Positions 44,905 to 57,159 are shown, counted from the stretch's first letter. The stretch is DNA of 64,000 nt from CAVSRC01 sp963732845 (GCA_963732845.1 CAVTBE010000005.1:186001-250000); one strand, 5' to 3'. A program made the numbers and translations. Notes: a model not told the origin generated them from the sequence alone.

Positions 44905-45552
44905 TCAATTCGTGCGAGGGTCGAGGCGCTCGGCGACGGCGCGCCGCACCACCGGCAGAAGCTCGGCCTCAAACCACGGGTTCCTGCGGATCCAGGCATT
45001 GTTGCGCCAGGACGGATGGGGCAGCGGAACGATGGTTGGGGCGGCCGTGGCGGCCATGATCGCGCGCCAGTCGGCGACGGTCTCGGTCAGGCTTGTGCGC
45101 CTGAGGGGCCCGAGGTGCCAGGCGTGGGCGTAGGAACCGACGGCGATGAGGAGGTCGATCCTGGGCAGAGCGGCGAACAGTTGCGTCCGCCAGGCGGGGG
45201 CGCATTCGCGCCGCGGCGGCAGGTCGGCGCCACGCCCATCCTGCCCCGGGAAGCAGAAGCCCATGGGCACGATGGCGACGCGGCCGACATCGTAGAAGGT
45301 CTCTGCATCGAGCCCCAGCCAGGCGCGCAGGCGGTCGCCCGATGGGTCGGTGAAGGGCACGCCCGAAGCGTGAACGCGGGTGCCCGGTGCCTGGCCGACG
45401 ATGCAGATCGTCGCCGTCGGCGAGACGCGCAGCACAGGACGCGGCTCGTGCGGCAGGGGCGCGTCCTGCGGCCGGTCGCGGCAGATGCGGCAGGCGCGAA
45501 TGGCGCCGAGCAGGCGATCGAGCCCGTCGCTCCCGTTAACTCCCTGCCGCAT
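44905..45552 (-). CDS. Uracil-DNA glycosylase family protein with Fe-S cysteines
   Basis: A 215-residue repair enzyme. C21, C24, C100 and C117 are spaced like the [4Fe-4S] ligands of family 4 and 5 enzymes. VGQAPGTRVHASGVPF is motif 1, where glycosylase family members carry the catalytic residues, and VPLPHPSWRNN is the minor-groove intercalation motif. Divergent from the histidine kinase gene. The subclass and base specificity cannot be settled by eye. Confidence 0.82.
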   Translation of the reverse strand: MRQGVNGSDGLDRLLGAIRACRICRDRPQDAPLPHEPRPVLRVSPTATICIVGQAPGTRVHASGVPFTDPSGDRLRAWLGLDAETFYDVGRVAIVPMGFCFPGQDGRGADLPPRRECAPAWRTQLFAALPRIDLLIAVGSYAHAWHLGPLRRTSLTETVADWRAIMAATAAPTIVPLPHPSWRNNAWIRRNPWFEAELLPVVRRAVAERLDPRTN

Positions 45553-45676
45553 CGCGCTTTTGCCCGAGGTTAACCATTCTGTTGAGCAGCAAATTAAACA
45601 CCTGCTGGGAGGATGCATACTCGTTCCCGCCGCAATCCTGGCCGGGAACCCGCACTGGGGTTGCTTGCTGATCGCC

Positions 45677-47220
<1,544 letters not shown>

Positions 47221-47224
<4 letters not shown>

Positions 47225-48249
47225 CCATCGCGGCTCGACACGCCGGCCTGTTCGAAGGTCGCCATGCCGGCATGAAGCGCAGCGGCCGCCTTGACGATAC
47301 CGGCGGCGAGCGCGGCGCCGGTGCCCTCCCCCAGACGCATGTCGAGGTCGAGCAGGGGCCGCTTGCCCATGCGTTCCAGCGCGTGGGCGTGGGCCGGCTC
47401 GGCCGAGACATGGCCGAACAGGCAATGGTCGAGCGCCGTCTCGTCCAGGGCGAAGAGCACAGCCGCCGCGGCACTCGCCACATAGCCGTCGACGATCACC
47501 GGAACGCGGTCAATGCGGGCGGCGAGGATGGCGCCGGCCATGGCCGCGATCTCGCGACCGCCGAGGCGACGCAGGACCTCCAGCGGATCGTCGAGATGGC
47601 CGGCATGACAGGCCATTGCCGCGGCAACGGCATCGCGCTTGCGCGTCAGCCCGGCCGCGTCGACGCCGGTGCCGGGGCCGACCCAGTCGCCGGGCTCGCC
47701 GCCGAAGAGGCCGCAATAGACCGCGGCGGCGACGGTGGTGTTGGCGATGCCCATCTCGCCGACGGCGAGCAGGTCGACCCCGTCGGCGATCGCCTCCATA
47801 CCGTAGGCCATGGTGCCGGCGCACATCTTCTCGTCGAACGCGGCTTCCACCGTGATGTCGCCGGTCGGCAGATCGAGGGCGAGATCGAAGACCTTGAGGC
47901 CGAGATCATGCACGCGGCAGATCTGGTTGATGGCGGCGCCACCGGCGGCGAAGTTCTCGACCATCTGCCTGGTCACCGTGGCCGGATAGGCCGAGACGCC
48001 GCGCGCGGCGACGCCATGGTTGCCGGCGAAGACGGCGACCAGCGGCCGGTTGACCGTGGGCGGGGCACGCCCCTGCCAGGCTGCCAGCCATTCGGCGATT
48101 TCCTCCAGCCGGCCGAGCGACCCCGGCGGCTTGGTGAGCGTCGCCTCGCGGGCGCGGACATGCGCCGCGGCTTCGGAATCGGGGCCGGGCATGGCGGCGA
48201 CGAGGGAACGGATATCGTCGAAGGGAAGCCCGCTGGCGGAAGAAATCAT
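47221..48249 (-). CDS. cobT: Nicotinate-nucleotide--dimethylbenzimidazole phosphoribosyltransferase
   Basis: Makes alpha-ribazole phosphate for the lower ligand of cobalamin. The 342-residue protein has TKPPGSLGRLEEIAEWLA at the N-terminus, FAGNHGVAARGVSAYPATVT, and GEMGIANTTVAAAV followed by VGPGTGVDAAGL, all diagnostic. GGAG lies six bases before ATG 48249. Divergent from cobS, which uses its product. The stop overlaps that of the convergent histidine kinase gene by three bases. No cobalamin riboswitch is evident upstream. Confidence 0.95.
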
Positions 48250-48293
48250 TCGGGCTCCAAAGTCACAGAAAATGTGGATTTTCCAAGCCGGCG

Positions 48294-48322
48294 TTGGCCC
48301 GGCCACGGCAAGGTTCTATAAC
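48294..48322 (+). promoter_or_regulatory. Predicted sigma70 promoter of cobS
   Basis: TTGGCC (48294-48299) and TATAAC (48317-48322) are 17 bases apart, 45 bases before the cobS start. The shared 117-base region between cobT and cobS holds no B12-box-like riboswitch sequence that I can see. Confidence 0.6.
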
Positions 48323-48366
48323 CGCGGCGCTATCGGTCGCAAGCGACGAAGTCTTCAGGCCGGACC

Positions 48367-49161
48367 ATGAGTGGCAGCAACGCGTTTCACGACATGGACA
48401 CCTCTTTCGGTGACCTCAAATCGGCGCTCGCCTTCCTGACGCGGGTGCCGGCCGGCTGGCTGGGGATCGATCCCACTGTGCGGCCCGATTTCCGGCGTGC
48501 CGCCGGCCTGTTTCCCGTCGCCGGCGTGCTCGTCGGGATCGCCGGCGGCATCGTTCTCATCATCGCCGCCGCCATCGGGGTGCCGTCGCTGGTCGCCGCG
48601 GCGCTGGCCGTGGCGACGACGATGGGGTTGACCGGCGCCTTGCACGAGGACGGACTTGCCGACGTGGCCGACAGCCTCGGCGGTGCCAGCGTCGCACGCC
48701 GGCTGGAAATCATGCATGACAGCCGCATCGGCAGCTATGGCGCCGTGGCCCTGATCCTGTCGCTCGTCATCCGCGTCGCCTGCCTGGCGGCGATCCTCGG
48801 CGCCGGCGCCATCCACGCGGCGGTCGCGCTGGCGCTGGCGGAAGGCATCTCGCGGGCGGCGCTGGTGCGCCTGTGGCACGAGCTGCCGCCGGCCGCGGAG
48901 AGCGGTCTCGCCCGCGAGACCGGCCCGCCCGATCACAACGCCATGGTGCTGGCGCTGGCGACGGCCGCGGTCCTGGCCCTGGCGGCGATCCCCGTGGTCG
49001 GCCTGCGGGCGGCCGTGCTCGCCGCCATTTTCGCCGCACTCGCCACCTATATCTTCACGCGACTGACCGTTCAGGCGATCGGCGGCCGCACCGGCGATAC
49101 GCTCGGCGCCTGCCAGCAGGTGGCACTGATTGCCTGGCTGGTCGGCGCCGCGACCTTGTAA
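48367..49161 (+). CDS. cobS: Adenosylcobinamide-GDP ribazoletransferase (cobalamin synthase)
   Basis: Joins adenosylcobinamide-GDP and alpha-ribazole, the last assembly step of cobalamin, in the inner membrane. The 264-residue protein has FGDLKSALAFLTRVPAGWLG at the N-terminus, ALHEDGLADVADSLGGA with the metal-binding D-G-x-x-D, and RIGSYGAVALI, with six or more hydrophobic segments. It is divergent from cobT; the DUF1289 gene follows 28 bases downstream. Confidence 0.94.
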   Translation: MSGSNAFHDMDTSFGDLKSALAFLTRVPAGWLGIDPTVRPDFRRAAGLFPVAGVLVGIAGGIVLIIAAAIGVPSLVAAALAVATTMGLTGALHEDGLADVADSLGGASVARRLEIMHDSRIGSYGAVALILSLVIRVACLAAILGAGAIHAAVALALAEGISRAALVRLWHELPPAAESGLARETGPPDHNAMVLALATAAVLALAAIPVVGLRAAVLAAIFAALATYIFTRLTVQAIGGRTGDTLGACQQVALIAWLVGAATL

Positions 49162-49189
49162 GCCCACGCATCCCGATCTGGACTGCCCA

Positions 49190-49378
49190 ATGATCACGCC
49201 CTGCACCAAGCTCTGCGCCATCGATCCCGACACACGGCTGTGCATCGGCTGCGGCCGCACGCTGATGGAGATCGGCCAGTGGGCGTCCTATTCCGACGGG
49301 GAGCGCCAGCGCATCATGGGCACGCTGACGGAGCGGCTGGCGGCCGCATCGGCGCCGCGGGAGCCGCTGCGGCGATGA
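49190..49378 (+). CDS. DUF1289 family protein
   Basis: A 62-residue cytoplasmic protein. The N-terminal TPCTKLCAIDPDTRLCIGCG holds four cysteines in a C-x3-C...C-x2-C pattern suited to zinc or an iron-sulfur cluster. The middle WASYSDGERQRIM is the family's conserved segment. It overlaps the next gene by four bases (ATGA). DUF1289 genes are common near cob and other small genes in alphaproteobacteria; function unknown. Confidence 0.88.
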   Translation: MITPCTKLCAIDPDTRLCIGCGRTLMEIGQWASYSDGERQRIMGTLTERLAAASAPREPLRR

Positions 49379-50091
49379 GCCGGCCGCCGCGTTTCTTCTT
49401 CTGGATCCTGCTGCTGCTGGTCGCCGCCGGGGTCGCAACGCTGGTGGTGAGGCTGGCGCCGTCGCTCGGTTTCGACATGTCGTCCGCCGGACCGGTCCGC
49501 TTCGTCTATCTGGTCGCCGTGCTGGTCTTCCTCGGCTCGGCGCTGGTCGGGCGCGTCGGCCTGCGCGACGTGATGCGCGCCATCCTCGGCTGGGGGGTGA
49601 TCCTCGTCCTGGTGGTCGGCGGCTATGCCTATCGCGACGAACTCGTCGTCGTCGGCGGGCGCCTGTTCGGCGTGCTGGCGCCCGGCGTTCCGATCAGCGG
49701 CTCGATCACCGGCGAGGGCAGCGACGCGGTGGCGATCATGCGCAATGCGGACGGCCATTTCGCCGTGCGCGCCGGCGTCGACGGAGTCCAGATGACCATG
49801 CTGGTCGATACCGGCGCCAGCCTGGTGACGCTGACACCGGAGGATGCCGCGGCCATCGGCATCGACGCCGCGACGCTTCACTTCACCATGCCGATCCAGA
49901 CCGCCAACGGCCTGATCCAGGCGGCGCCGATCACCATCCGCCAGATCAGCATCGGATCGATCGGGCGCAGCGACATCAAGGCGCTGGTGGCGCCGCCGGG
50001 CGCGCTCGAACAGAGCCTGCTCGGCATGAGCTTCCTCAACTCCCTCTCCGGCTATTCGATTTCCGGCGACCGGCTGGTGCTCAAGCCCTAG
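49375..50091 (+). CDS. Retropepsin-like aspartic protease, clan AA (TIGR02281 type)
   Basis: A 238-residue membrane-anchored protein. Three hydrophobic segments fill residues 8-85, then a periplasmic single-domain protease of the retroviral type follows, with catalytic TMLVDTGASLVTLT (D145) and LLGMSFLNSLSGYSI near the end. Active enzymes of this type work as dimers. Its natural substrate is unknown. The gene ended two bases from the convergent dusA before the IS5 element entered. Confidence 0.88.
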   Translation: MSRPPRFFFWILLLLVAAGVATLVVRLAPSLGFDMSSAGPVRFVYLVAVLVFLGSALVGRVGLRDVMRAILGWGVILVLVVGGYAYRDELVVVGGRLFGVLAPGVPISGSITGEGSDAVAIMRNADGHFAVRAGVDGVQMTMLVDTGASLVTLTPEDAAAIGIDAATLHFTMPIQTANGLIQAAPITIRQISIGSIGRSDIKALVAPPGALEQSLLGMSFLNSLSGYSISGDRLVLKP

Positions 50092-50096
50092 TCTAG

Positions 50097-50928
50097 GCTC
50101 AGGACCTATTAATTTGGATTGAGGTGTGATTTACAGTCACTGTTGGAGGAGGCTGTGATGAGCGATTTGTTTTTGCTGAGCGAGCGCCAGATGGCGCGGA
50201 TTTCTGGGTTCTTTCCGCTGGCGCATGGCGTCCCGCGCGTCGATGACCGGCGGGTGGTCTCAGGCATTGTCTACGTGATCCGCAACGGCCTTCAGTGGAA
50301 GGATGCGCCAAAGGCTTATGGGCCTCACAAGACGCTCTACAATCGCTTCATGCGCTGGAGCCGGATGGGCGTGTTCGACCGCATCTTTGTGGCCTTGGCC
50401 GGCGCGGGTCCGAGACCCGAACGGATCATGATCGACGCGACCCATCTGAAGGCCCACCGCACCGCGGCGAGCCTTCTTAAAAAGGGGATGTTCCCCGTCG
50501 TATCGGGCGCACCAAAGGCGGGCTGAACTCAAAGCTCCACACCGTCTGCGACGGCCACGGGCGCCCGATCGTCATGATCCTGTCCGAAGGCCAGATGAGC
50601 GACCACAAGGGCGCGCGTATGGTTCTCGACGCCCTGCCGCCGGCCACCAGCTTGATTGCCGACCGGGGCTATGACAGCACCTGGTTCCGGCAAGAACTCG
50701 CCGCCAGGGGCATCCAACCCTGCATCCCGTCCTCACGCAGCCGCAAGCGGCCTTACCCCTATGACAAGGACCTCTATCGCCAGCGCCACAAGATCGAGAA
50801 CCTCTTCGCCAAGCTCAAGGACTGGCGCCGCGTTGCCACCCGCTACGACCGATGCGCACACACCTTCTTCTCCGCCATCTGCATCGCAGCAACCGTCATC
50901 TTCTGGCTCTGATCAATGAGTCCTGACC
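50097..50928 (+). mobile_element. IS5 family (IS427 group) insertion sequence
   Basis: An 832-base element with imperfect terminal inverted repeats: GCTCAGGACCTATTAAT at the left and, on the other strand, GGTCAGGACTCATTGAT at the right. It is flanked by CTAG at 50093-50096 and 50929-50932, a target duplication typical of this group. It inserted between the stop codons of the aspartic protease and dusA genes, and the right CTAG contains the dusA stop codon. Confidence 0.9.
50158..50912 (+). CDS. IS5 family transposase, programmed -1 frameshift
   Basis: Two overlapping frames make one DDE transposase of about 251 residues. The first runs from ATG 50158 (GGAGG upstream) to a TGA at 50524-50526; the second runs in the -1 frame to 50912. 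The change occurs at the run AAAAAG (50479-50484), after which GDVPRRIGRTKGGLNSKLH continues the protein. Catalytic residues are intact: IMIDATHLKAH (D), LIADRGYDS (D) and RHKIENLFAKLKDWRR (E). The frameshift is the norm in this group, so the element may be active. Confidence 0.9.
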
Positions 50929-51966
<1,038 letters not shown>

Positions 51967-52119
51967 TATGCTCGGTATGGTAGTAGCCGTTCTGCGCTGC
52001 GACCAGTTCCAGGCGGTTCACTTGGTCCGGACGGCCATGAATGTCCAGTCGCAGGATTCGATGTCACGCCCGGCGCAGCGCGCCGACCGCCGGGTACCTG
52101 CCATCCGCTAGCTGCCCGC

Positions 52120-53826
52120 TCACTCCTTCACCAGCTCGAACCGGTCCACATCGAAGAGGCCGAAATTGGTGATCTTCATGTGGGGAATGACCGGCAGCGG
52201 CAGGAAGGCCACCTGGAGAAAGGGCTCCGGCAGCGTGCAGCCGATCACGCGCGCCGCCTGGCGCAGCGGCATCAGGCCCGCATGAACCGCCTCGAAGGGT
52301 TCGAGGCTCATCAGGCCGGCGAGCGGCAGCGCCAGTTCGGCTGCCACCTTGCCCGCATCGGCCACCACGAAGCCGCCGCCCAATTCGCGCAGCCGGTTGA
52401 CCGCCACCGCCATGTCGTCGTCGTCCATGCCGACGACACAGATATTGTGGCTGTCGTGGCCGACCGACGAGGCGATGGCGCCGCGCTGCATGCCGAAGCC
52501 GGTGACGAAGCCGCGGCCGATGCTGCCGTCCCTGCCGTGGCGTTCGATGACCGTCACCTTGGCGATGTCGCTGGCGGGGTCGGCGATGCGCTCGTTGCCC
52601 TTCGCCGACACCATCCTGCGCACATGGTCGGTGACGACGCGGCCGGGGGCGACGCCGATCATCGAGAGCTCGGCAGCGGCGCCGGGGATGCGGAAATCGG
52701 CCGGGCTCATCGCGCGCACGATCACGCTGTCGAGGCCGACCGGCGCCACCGCGCGGCGGGTGGCGAAGAGCGCATCGTCGACCACGCGGCCGGCCGAGAT
52801 CACCGTCTTCACCGAGCATTCGGCGAGGTCGCCGACCAGAACGATATCGGCGCGGCGGCCGGGCGCGATCATGCCGCGGTCCTTGAGCCCGAAGGCATTG
52901 GCCGCCGACCAGCTGGCGGCGCGATAGACGTGGTGCAGCGGGCGGCCGAGGGCAATCAGGGTGCGCACCATGTAGTCGAGGTGGCCCTCCTCGGCGATGT
53001 CGAGCGGGTTGCGGTCGTCGGTGCACAGGCAGCACATGCTCGACGAATGCTCGTCGAGGATTTCGGCCAGCGCATGCAGGTCCTTGGTCACCGAGCCCTC
53101 GCGAATGAGCACGGCGAGGCCCTTCCTGAGCTTCTCGCGGCCGTCCTCGGCGATGGTGGTCTCGTGGTCGGTGCGGATGCGCGCGGCGAGATAGCCGTTC
53201 AAGTCGTAGCCGCGCACCAGCGGCGCGTGGCCGTCGATATGGCCGTCCTGGAAGGCGACGAGCTTGTCGAGCACGTCGTCGCGGCTGGCCAGCACGCCGG
53301 GGAAGTTCATGAATTCGGCCAGCCCGATGACCTTGGGATGGCTGGCGAGCGGAATCAGGTCCTTCGCCAGCAGCTCCGCGCCGGACGTCTCGAAAGTGGT
53401 CGCCGGTACGCAGGAGGAGAGCTGCACGCGCAGGTCCATGATCGTGGTCTCGGCCGATTCGAGGAAGTAGCGGATGCCTTCGAGGCCGAGAACATTGGCG
53501 ATCTCGTGCGGATCGCAGATGGCCGTGGTGACGCCGTGCGGCAGCACGCAGCGGTCGAACTCCTGCGGGCTGACCAGCGAGGATTCGACATGGAGGTGGG
53601 TGTCGATGAAGCCGGGCACGGCGAAGAGGCCGCTGCCGTCGATCTCGCGCGTCCCCTCATAGGGCTCATAGGTTCCGACGATGCGATCGCCGCAGACGGC
53701 GATGTCGGTGACGGTCACGCCGCCATAGACGATGTCGAGCAGGCCGACGTTCTTGATGACCAGATCGGCGGGCGCGGCGCCCCTGCCCTGGTCGATGGCG
53801 CGCGAGAGGAAGGCTTTGTCGGTCAT
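52120..53826 (-). CDS. ade: Adenine deaminase
   Basis: Converts adenine to hypoxanthine and ammonia; 568 residues, cytoplasmic amidohydrolase. VPGFIDTHLHVESSLVSPQE supplies the first metal ligands, VTTAICDPHEIANVLG a second set, and LCTDDRNPLDI, ASSVGHDSHNICVVG and the C-terminal barrel complete the family. AAGGAG lies eight bases upstream of ATG 53826. It follows putA after 56 bases, and that gap closely resembles the putA leader, which hints at shared regulation. Confidence 0.94.
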   Translation of the reverse strand: MTDKAFLSRAIDQGRGAAPADLVIKNVGLLDIVYGGVTVTDIAVCGDRIVGTYEPYEGTREIDGSGLFAVPGFIDTHLHVESSLVSPQEFDRCVLPHGVTTAICDPHEIANVLGLEGIRYFLESAETTIMDLRVQLSSCVPATTFETSGAELLAKDLIPLASHPKVIGLAEFMNFPGVLASRDDVLDKLVAFQDGHIDGHAPLVRGYDLNGYLAARIRTDHETTIAEDGREKLRKGLAVLIREGSVTKDLHALAEILDEHSSSMCCLCTDDRNPLDIAEEGHLDYMVRTLIALGRPLHHVYRAASWSAANAFGLKDRGMIAPGRRADIVLVGDLAECSVKTVISAGRVVDDALFATRRAVAPVGLDSVIVRAMSPADFRIPGAAAELSMIGVAPGRVVTDHVRRMVSAKGNERIADPASDIAKVTVIERHGRDGSIGRGFVTGFGMQRGAIASSVGHDSHNICVVGMDDDDMAVAVNRLRELGGGFVVADAGKVAAELALPLAGLMSLEPFEAVHAGLMPLRQAARVIGCTLPEPFLQVAFLPLPVIPHMKITNFGLFDVDRFELVKE

Positions 53827-53882
53827 CGAAGGCTCCTTGCTGCACGCAGAGCATCGCAAGCTTTTGGCTGGTGCGACAAGCC
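53827..53882 (-). promoter_or_regulatory. ade leader, similar to the putA leader
   Basis: Reading toward ade, 37 ungapped bases from 53885 match the putA leader at 27 positions (GGCTTGT, AAAGC, TGC and AT are kept), and the end CAGCAAGGAGCCTTCGATG matches at 17 of 19. The repeat-like GGCTT...AAGCT can pair as a short hairpin or serve as a dyad operator. The whole putA-ade gap is used by this element. Confidence 0.55.
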
Positions 53883-56800
53883 TCAGTCGTCCTCGAGGGC
53901 GATCAGCGAGGCGTTGCCGCCGGCGGCTGCGGTGTTGACCGAGATCACCTGTTCCAGCGCGAAGCGGCCGAGATAATCCGGGCCGCCCGCCTTGGGCCCG
54001 GTGCCCGACAGGCCGGAGCCGCCGAAGGGCTGGGTGCCGACCACAGCGCCGATCATGTTGCGGTTGACGTAGACATTGCCGACCGGCAGCGCGTCGACGA
54101 TTCGCTCCACGGTCTCGTCTATGCGGCTGTGGATGCCCAGCGTCAGGCCGTAGCCGGTGGCGGCGATGGCGGCGACGAGCCTGTCGCGCTCGCGTGGCTT
54201 CCAGCGGACAACATGCAGGACCGGGCCGAACACCTCGCGTGTCAGCCGCTCCGGCGAATCGAGCTCGATGATGTGCGGCGCGACGAAGGTGCCGGCCGTT
54301 GGCGCCGCGCCGGCATAGCGGATGGTGGCGTAGGGCGCGGCGCGCATGGCGGCGATATGGGCGTCGAGATTGGCCTTCGCCTCGGCGTCGATCACCGGGC
54401 CGATGTCGGTCGCCGGATCGCTTGGGTTCCCGAGGGCGAGTTCGCTGGCGGCGCCGACGATCATCTCCAGCACGCGGTCGGCGACGTCCGCCTGCAGGCA
54501 GAGGAGCCTGAGCGCCGAGCAGCGCTGACCGGCGGAACGGAAGGCGGAGGTCACCACGTCGTCGGCGACCTGTTCGGGCAGCGCCGTGGCGTCGGCGATC
54601 ATGGCGTTGATGCCGCCGGTCTCGGCGACAAGCGGCACGATCGGACCCTTCTTGGCGGCGAGCGTGCGGTTGATCGCCCAGGCGACCTCGGTCGAGCCGG
54701 TGAAGGCGACGCCGGCGACGTCGGCGTGAGCGGTGAGCGCGGCGCCGACCCTGCCGTCGCCCGGCACCATCTGCGCCGCGGCCAGAGGCACGCCGGCCCG
54801 GTGCAGCAGTTCGAAGGCGCGCAAGGCGATCAGCGGCGTCTGCTCGGCCGGCTTGGCGATCACCGCATTGCCGGCGGCCAGTGCCGCCACCGTCTGGCCG
54901 AGGAAGATGGCGAGCGGAAAGTTCCATGGCGAGATGCAGACGAAGACGCCGCGCCCGCGCCGGATCAGCCGGTCGCTCTCGCCGGTCGGCCCGGGCATGA
55001 CCTCCGGCGCGAAGAGGCGCCGCGCCTGCATGGCGTAATAGCGGCAGAAGTCGGCCGCCTCGCGCACCTCGGCGATGCCGTCGTTGAGCGTCTTGCCGCC
55101 CTCGCGAGCCATCAGCACTACCAGGGCGTCGCGTTCGCCCTCGATCAGGTCGGCGAGCCGGTCGAGCGCGGCGGCGCGCTCCGTCGCCGGCACCCGCGAC
55201 CACGCGGCAAAGCCGCCTTTGGCCGCCGCCATGATCTCATCGATCGATTCAACCGGCGCCTCCACCACATTGCCGACACTGGTTTTTCTATCGACGGGGC
55301 TTATGACGGGCCGGGCGGCGCCGTCTGCCTTTCCGCCTGCGATCAGCGGTCGGGCTGCGACTAGCGCGTCGCCCGCCTTGGCGATCCCCGCGCGTAAGGC
55401 CGCGACCTCGGCGGCGCTGCCGAATTCCAGCCCTGTCGAGTTCTTCCGCGCCGGTGCGTAGAGGTCGCGCGGCAGCGGCACGCGGCTGTGGCGGACGCGC
55501 TCGCCATCGTCGAGAAGCGCCGCCGGCCGCCGGATGAGATCCTCCACCGGCACGTCGGTATCGCCGACCACGGAGACGAAGGACGAGTTGGCGCCGTTTT
55601 CGAGCAGCCGGCGCACGAGATAGGCGAGCAGTTCGCGGTGACCGCCGACGGGCGCGTAGATGCGGGCAGCAACCGCCGGATCGTCCTTGCGAAGCGCCGA
55701 GAACAGCGTCTCGCCCATGCCGTGCAGCCGCTGGAACTCGAAGCCGGACGGGCTGCCGGCCATCTCCATGATGCAGGCGACCGTCAGTGCGTTGTGGCTG
55801 GCGAATTGCGGATAGATGCGCGGACGCAGCGCCAGCAGTCGGCGGGCACAGGCGAGATAGGACTGGTCGGTCGCCGGCTTGCGCGTGAACACCGGATAGT
55901 CAGCAAGCCCGCGCTCCTGCGCGCGCTTGACCTCGGTGTCCCAATAGGCGCCCTTGACCAGCCGCACCATCAGCCGGCGGTCGAGCGCCGTGGCGAGCGC
56001 GCCGACCCAGTCGACCACATCCGCGGCGCGCTTCTGATAGGCCTGGATGGCCAGGCCGAAGCCGTCCCAGCCGGCGAGCGACGGGGCGGCGAGCACCGCC
56101 GCCACCACCTCCAGAGAGATTTCGAGGCGATCCGCCTCCTCCGCATCGACCGTCAGGTTGAGGTCGTGAGACTTGGCGGCGCGGGCAAGCTCGAGCAGCC
56201 GCGGCACCAGCTCGTCCAGCACGCGTGCGCGCTTCACCGCCTCATAGCGCGGGTGCAGCGCCGACAGCTTGACCGAGATGCCCGGCCGGTCAGGCAGCGC
56301 GCCCTTGCCGGCGGCGCGGCCGATGGCGGCGATGGCGCCGGCATAGGCTGCGAAATAGCGCTCCGCATCGGCGGCGGTGCGCGCGCCCTCGCCGAGCATG
56401 TCGTAGGAGTAGCGGAAGCCCTGCTTCTCCATGGTCCGCGCCCGGCTGAGCGCCTCGCCGATGGTCTCGCCAAGCACAAAATGATGGCCGAGCACGCGCA
56501 TGGCCTGGCGCGTGGCGGTGCGCACCGCCGGCTTGCCGAGGCGCTTGACCAGCCCGCCGACCAGCCGCTCGGGCGTATCGCCGGGCTGGACGATGCGGCT
56601 GGTCAGGCCGAGCGCCCAGATCGAGGCGGCGACGAACGGCGTGTCGCTGCGGCCGGCGTGTTCGTTCCAGTCGCCGCTGCCGATCTTGTCCTCGATCAGG
56701 CGGTCCTGGGTCGCCGCATCGGGCACGCGCAGCAATGCCTCGGCGAGCACCATCAGCGCCAGCCCCTCGCGCGTCGACAGGGCGAACTCGCGCAGGAAAT

Positions 56801-57005
56801 CCTCCAGCCCGCCGATGCTGCCCGAGGCACCGCGGATCGCCACGATCAGGTCCGTCGCACGCCTGTCGATCCGCCCTTCCACGGCCGCGTCGAGGCGCGT
56901 TTCGTCGATGAAGGCGCGGATGAGCGCCGTGTCATCCGCCGCATAGGGTGCTGCAAAAGCGGGATTGGCCGCTGCGGCGGCTGCGCCAGAACCTTTCATG
57001 GCCAT
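53883..57005 (-). CDS. putA: Bifunctional proline dehydrogenase / L-glutamate-gamma-semialdehyde dehydrogenase
   Basis: Oxidises proline to glutamate in two steps. The 1040-residue length and lack of an N-terminal ribbon-helix-helix mark it as the bifunctional type without DNA binding. The proline dehydrogenase barrel spans about 170-480 (NLTVDAEEADRLEISLEV, RLVKGAYWDTEVKRAQERGL). The aldehyde dehydrogenase domain spans about 530-1030, with VCISPWNFPLAIFLGQ, AFTGSTEVAW, VAETGGINAM (general base E) and SAGQRCSALRLLC (nucleophile C). AAGGAG lies eight bases before ATG 57005. ade follows downstream. Confidence 0.96.
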   Translation of the reverse strand: MAMKGSGAAAAAANPAFAAPYAADDTALIRAFIDETRLDAAVEGRIDRRATDLIVAIRGASGSIGGLEDFLREFALSTREGLALMVLAEALLRVPDAATQDRLIEDKIGSGDWNEHAGRSDTPFVAASIWALGLTSRIVQPGDTPERLVGGLVKRLGKPAVRTATRQAMRVLGHHFVLGETIGEALSRARTMEKQGFRYSYDMLGEGARTAADAERYFAAYAGAIAAIGRAAGKGALPDRPGISVKLSALHPRYEAVKRARVLDELVPRLLELARAAKSHDLNLTVDAEEADRLEISLEVVAAVLAAPSLAGWDGFGLAIQAYQKRAADVVDWVGALATALDRRLMVRLVKGAYWDTEVKRAQERGLADYPVFTRKPATDQSYLACARRLLALRPRIYPQFASHNALTVACIMEMAGSPSGFEFQRLHGMGETLFSALRKDDPAVAARIYAPVGGHRELLAYLVRRLLENGANSSFVSVVGDTDVPVEDLIRRPAALLDDGERVRHSRVPLPRDLYAPARKNSTGLEFGSAAEVAALRAGIAKAGDALVAARPLIAGGKADGAARPVISPVDRKTSVGNVVEAPVESIDEIMAAAKGGFAAWSRVPATERAAALDRLADLIEGERDALVVLMAREGGKTLNDGIAEVREAADFCRYYAMQARRLFAPEVMPGPTGESDRLIRRGRGVFVCISPWNFPLAIFLGQTVAALAAGNAVIAKPAEQTPLIALRAFELLHRAGVPLAAAQMVPGDGRVGAALTAHADVAGVAFTGSTEVAWAINRTLAAKKGPIVPLVAETGGINAMIADATALPEQVADDVVTSAFRSAGQRCSALRLLCLQADVADRVLEMIVGAASELALGNPSDPATDIGPVIDAEAKANLDAHIAAMRAAPYATIRYAGAAPTAGTFVAPHIIELDSPERLTREVFGPVLHVVRWKPRERDRLVAAIAATGYGLTLGIHSRIDETVERIVDALPVGNVYVNRNMIGAVVGTQPFGGSGLSGTGPKAGGPDYLGRFALEQVISVNTAAAGGNASLIALEDD

Positions 57006-57068
57006 CGACGGCTCCTTCCTGCCCCTGAGGCAGGATTGCAGGCTTTGTGCCAGCGCCACAAGCCTCTG
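57006..57068 (-). promoter_or_regulatory. putA leader with hairpins, similar to the ade leader
   Basis: Reading toward putA, GGCTTGTG and CACAAAGCC can form a stem with one bulge, followed by CCTGCC-TCAGG-GGCAGG, a perfect six-base-pair hairpin that directly abuts the AAGGAG ribosome binding site. The ade leader shares the first element and the final 19 bases. It could be an RNA regulatory element or a protein operator. Confidence 0.55.
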
Positions 57069-57159
57069 CCAGCGCCGGCGATTGCCGATTTTCGCCGGAT
57101 CGCCTATTGCGGATCGGGGGTTGCCGCGCGCGGCAAGCAGGAAGGAGCGCTGAAGAATC

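Noticed and set aside
45530..45600. CtrA binding sites near the histidine kinase (several TTAA triplets).
   Set aside because: The TTAA motifs do not have the seven-base spacing of the CtrA consensus.
48250..48366. Cobalamin riboswitch between cobT and cobS.
   Set aside because: The 117-base region is too short for a full element and lacks a B12-box-like sequence.
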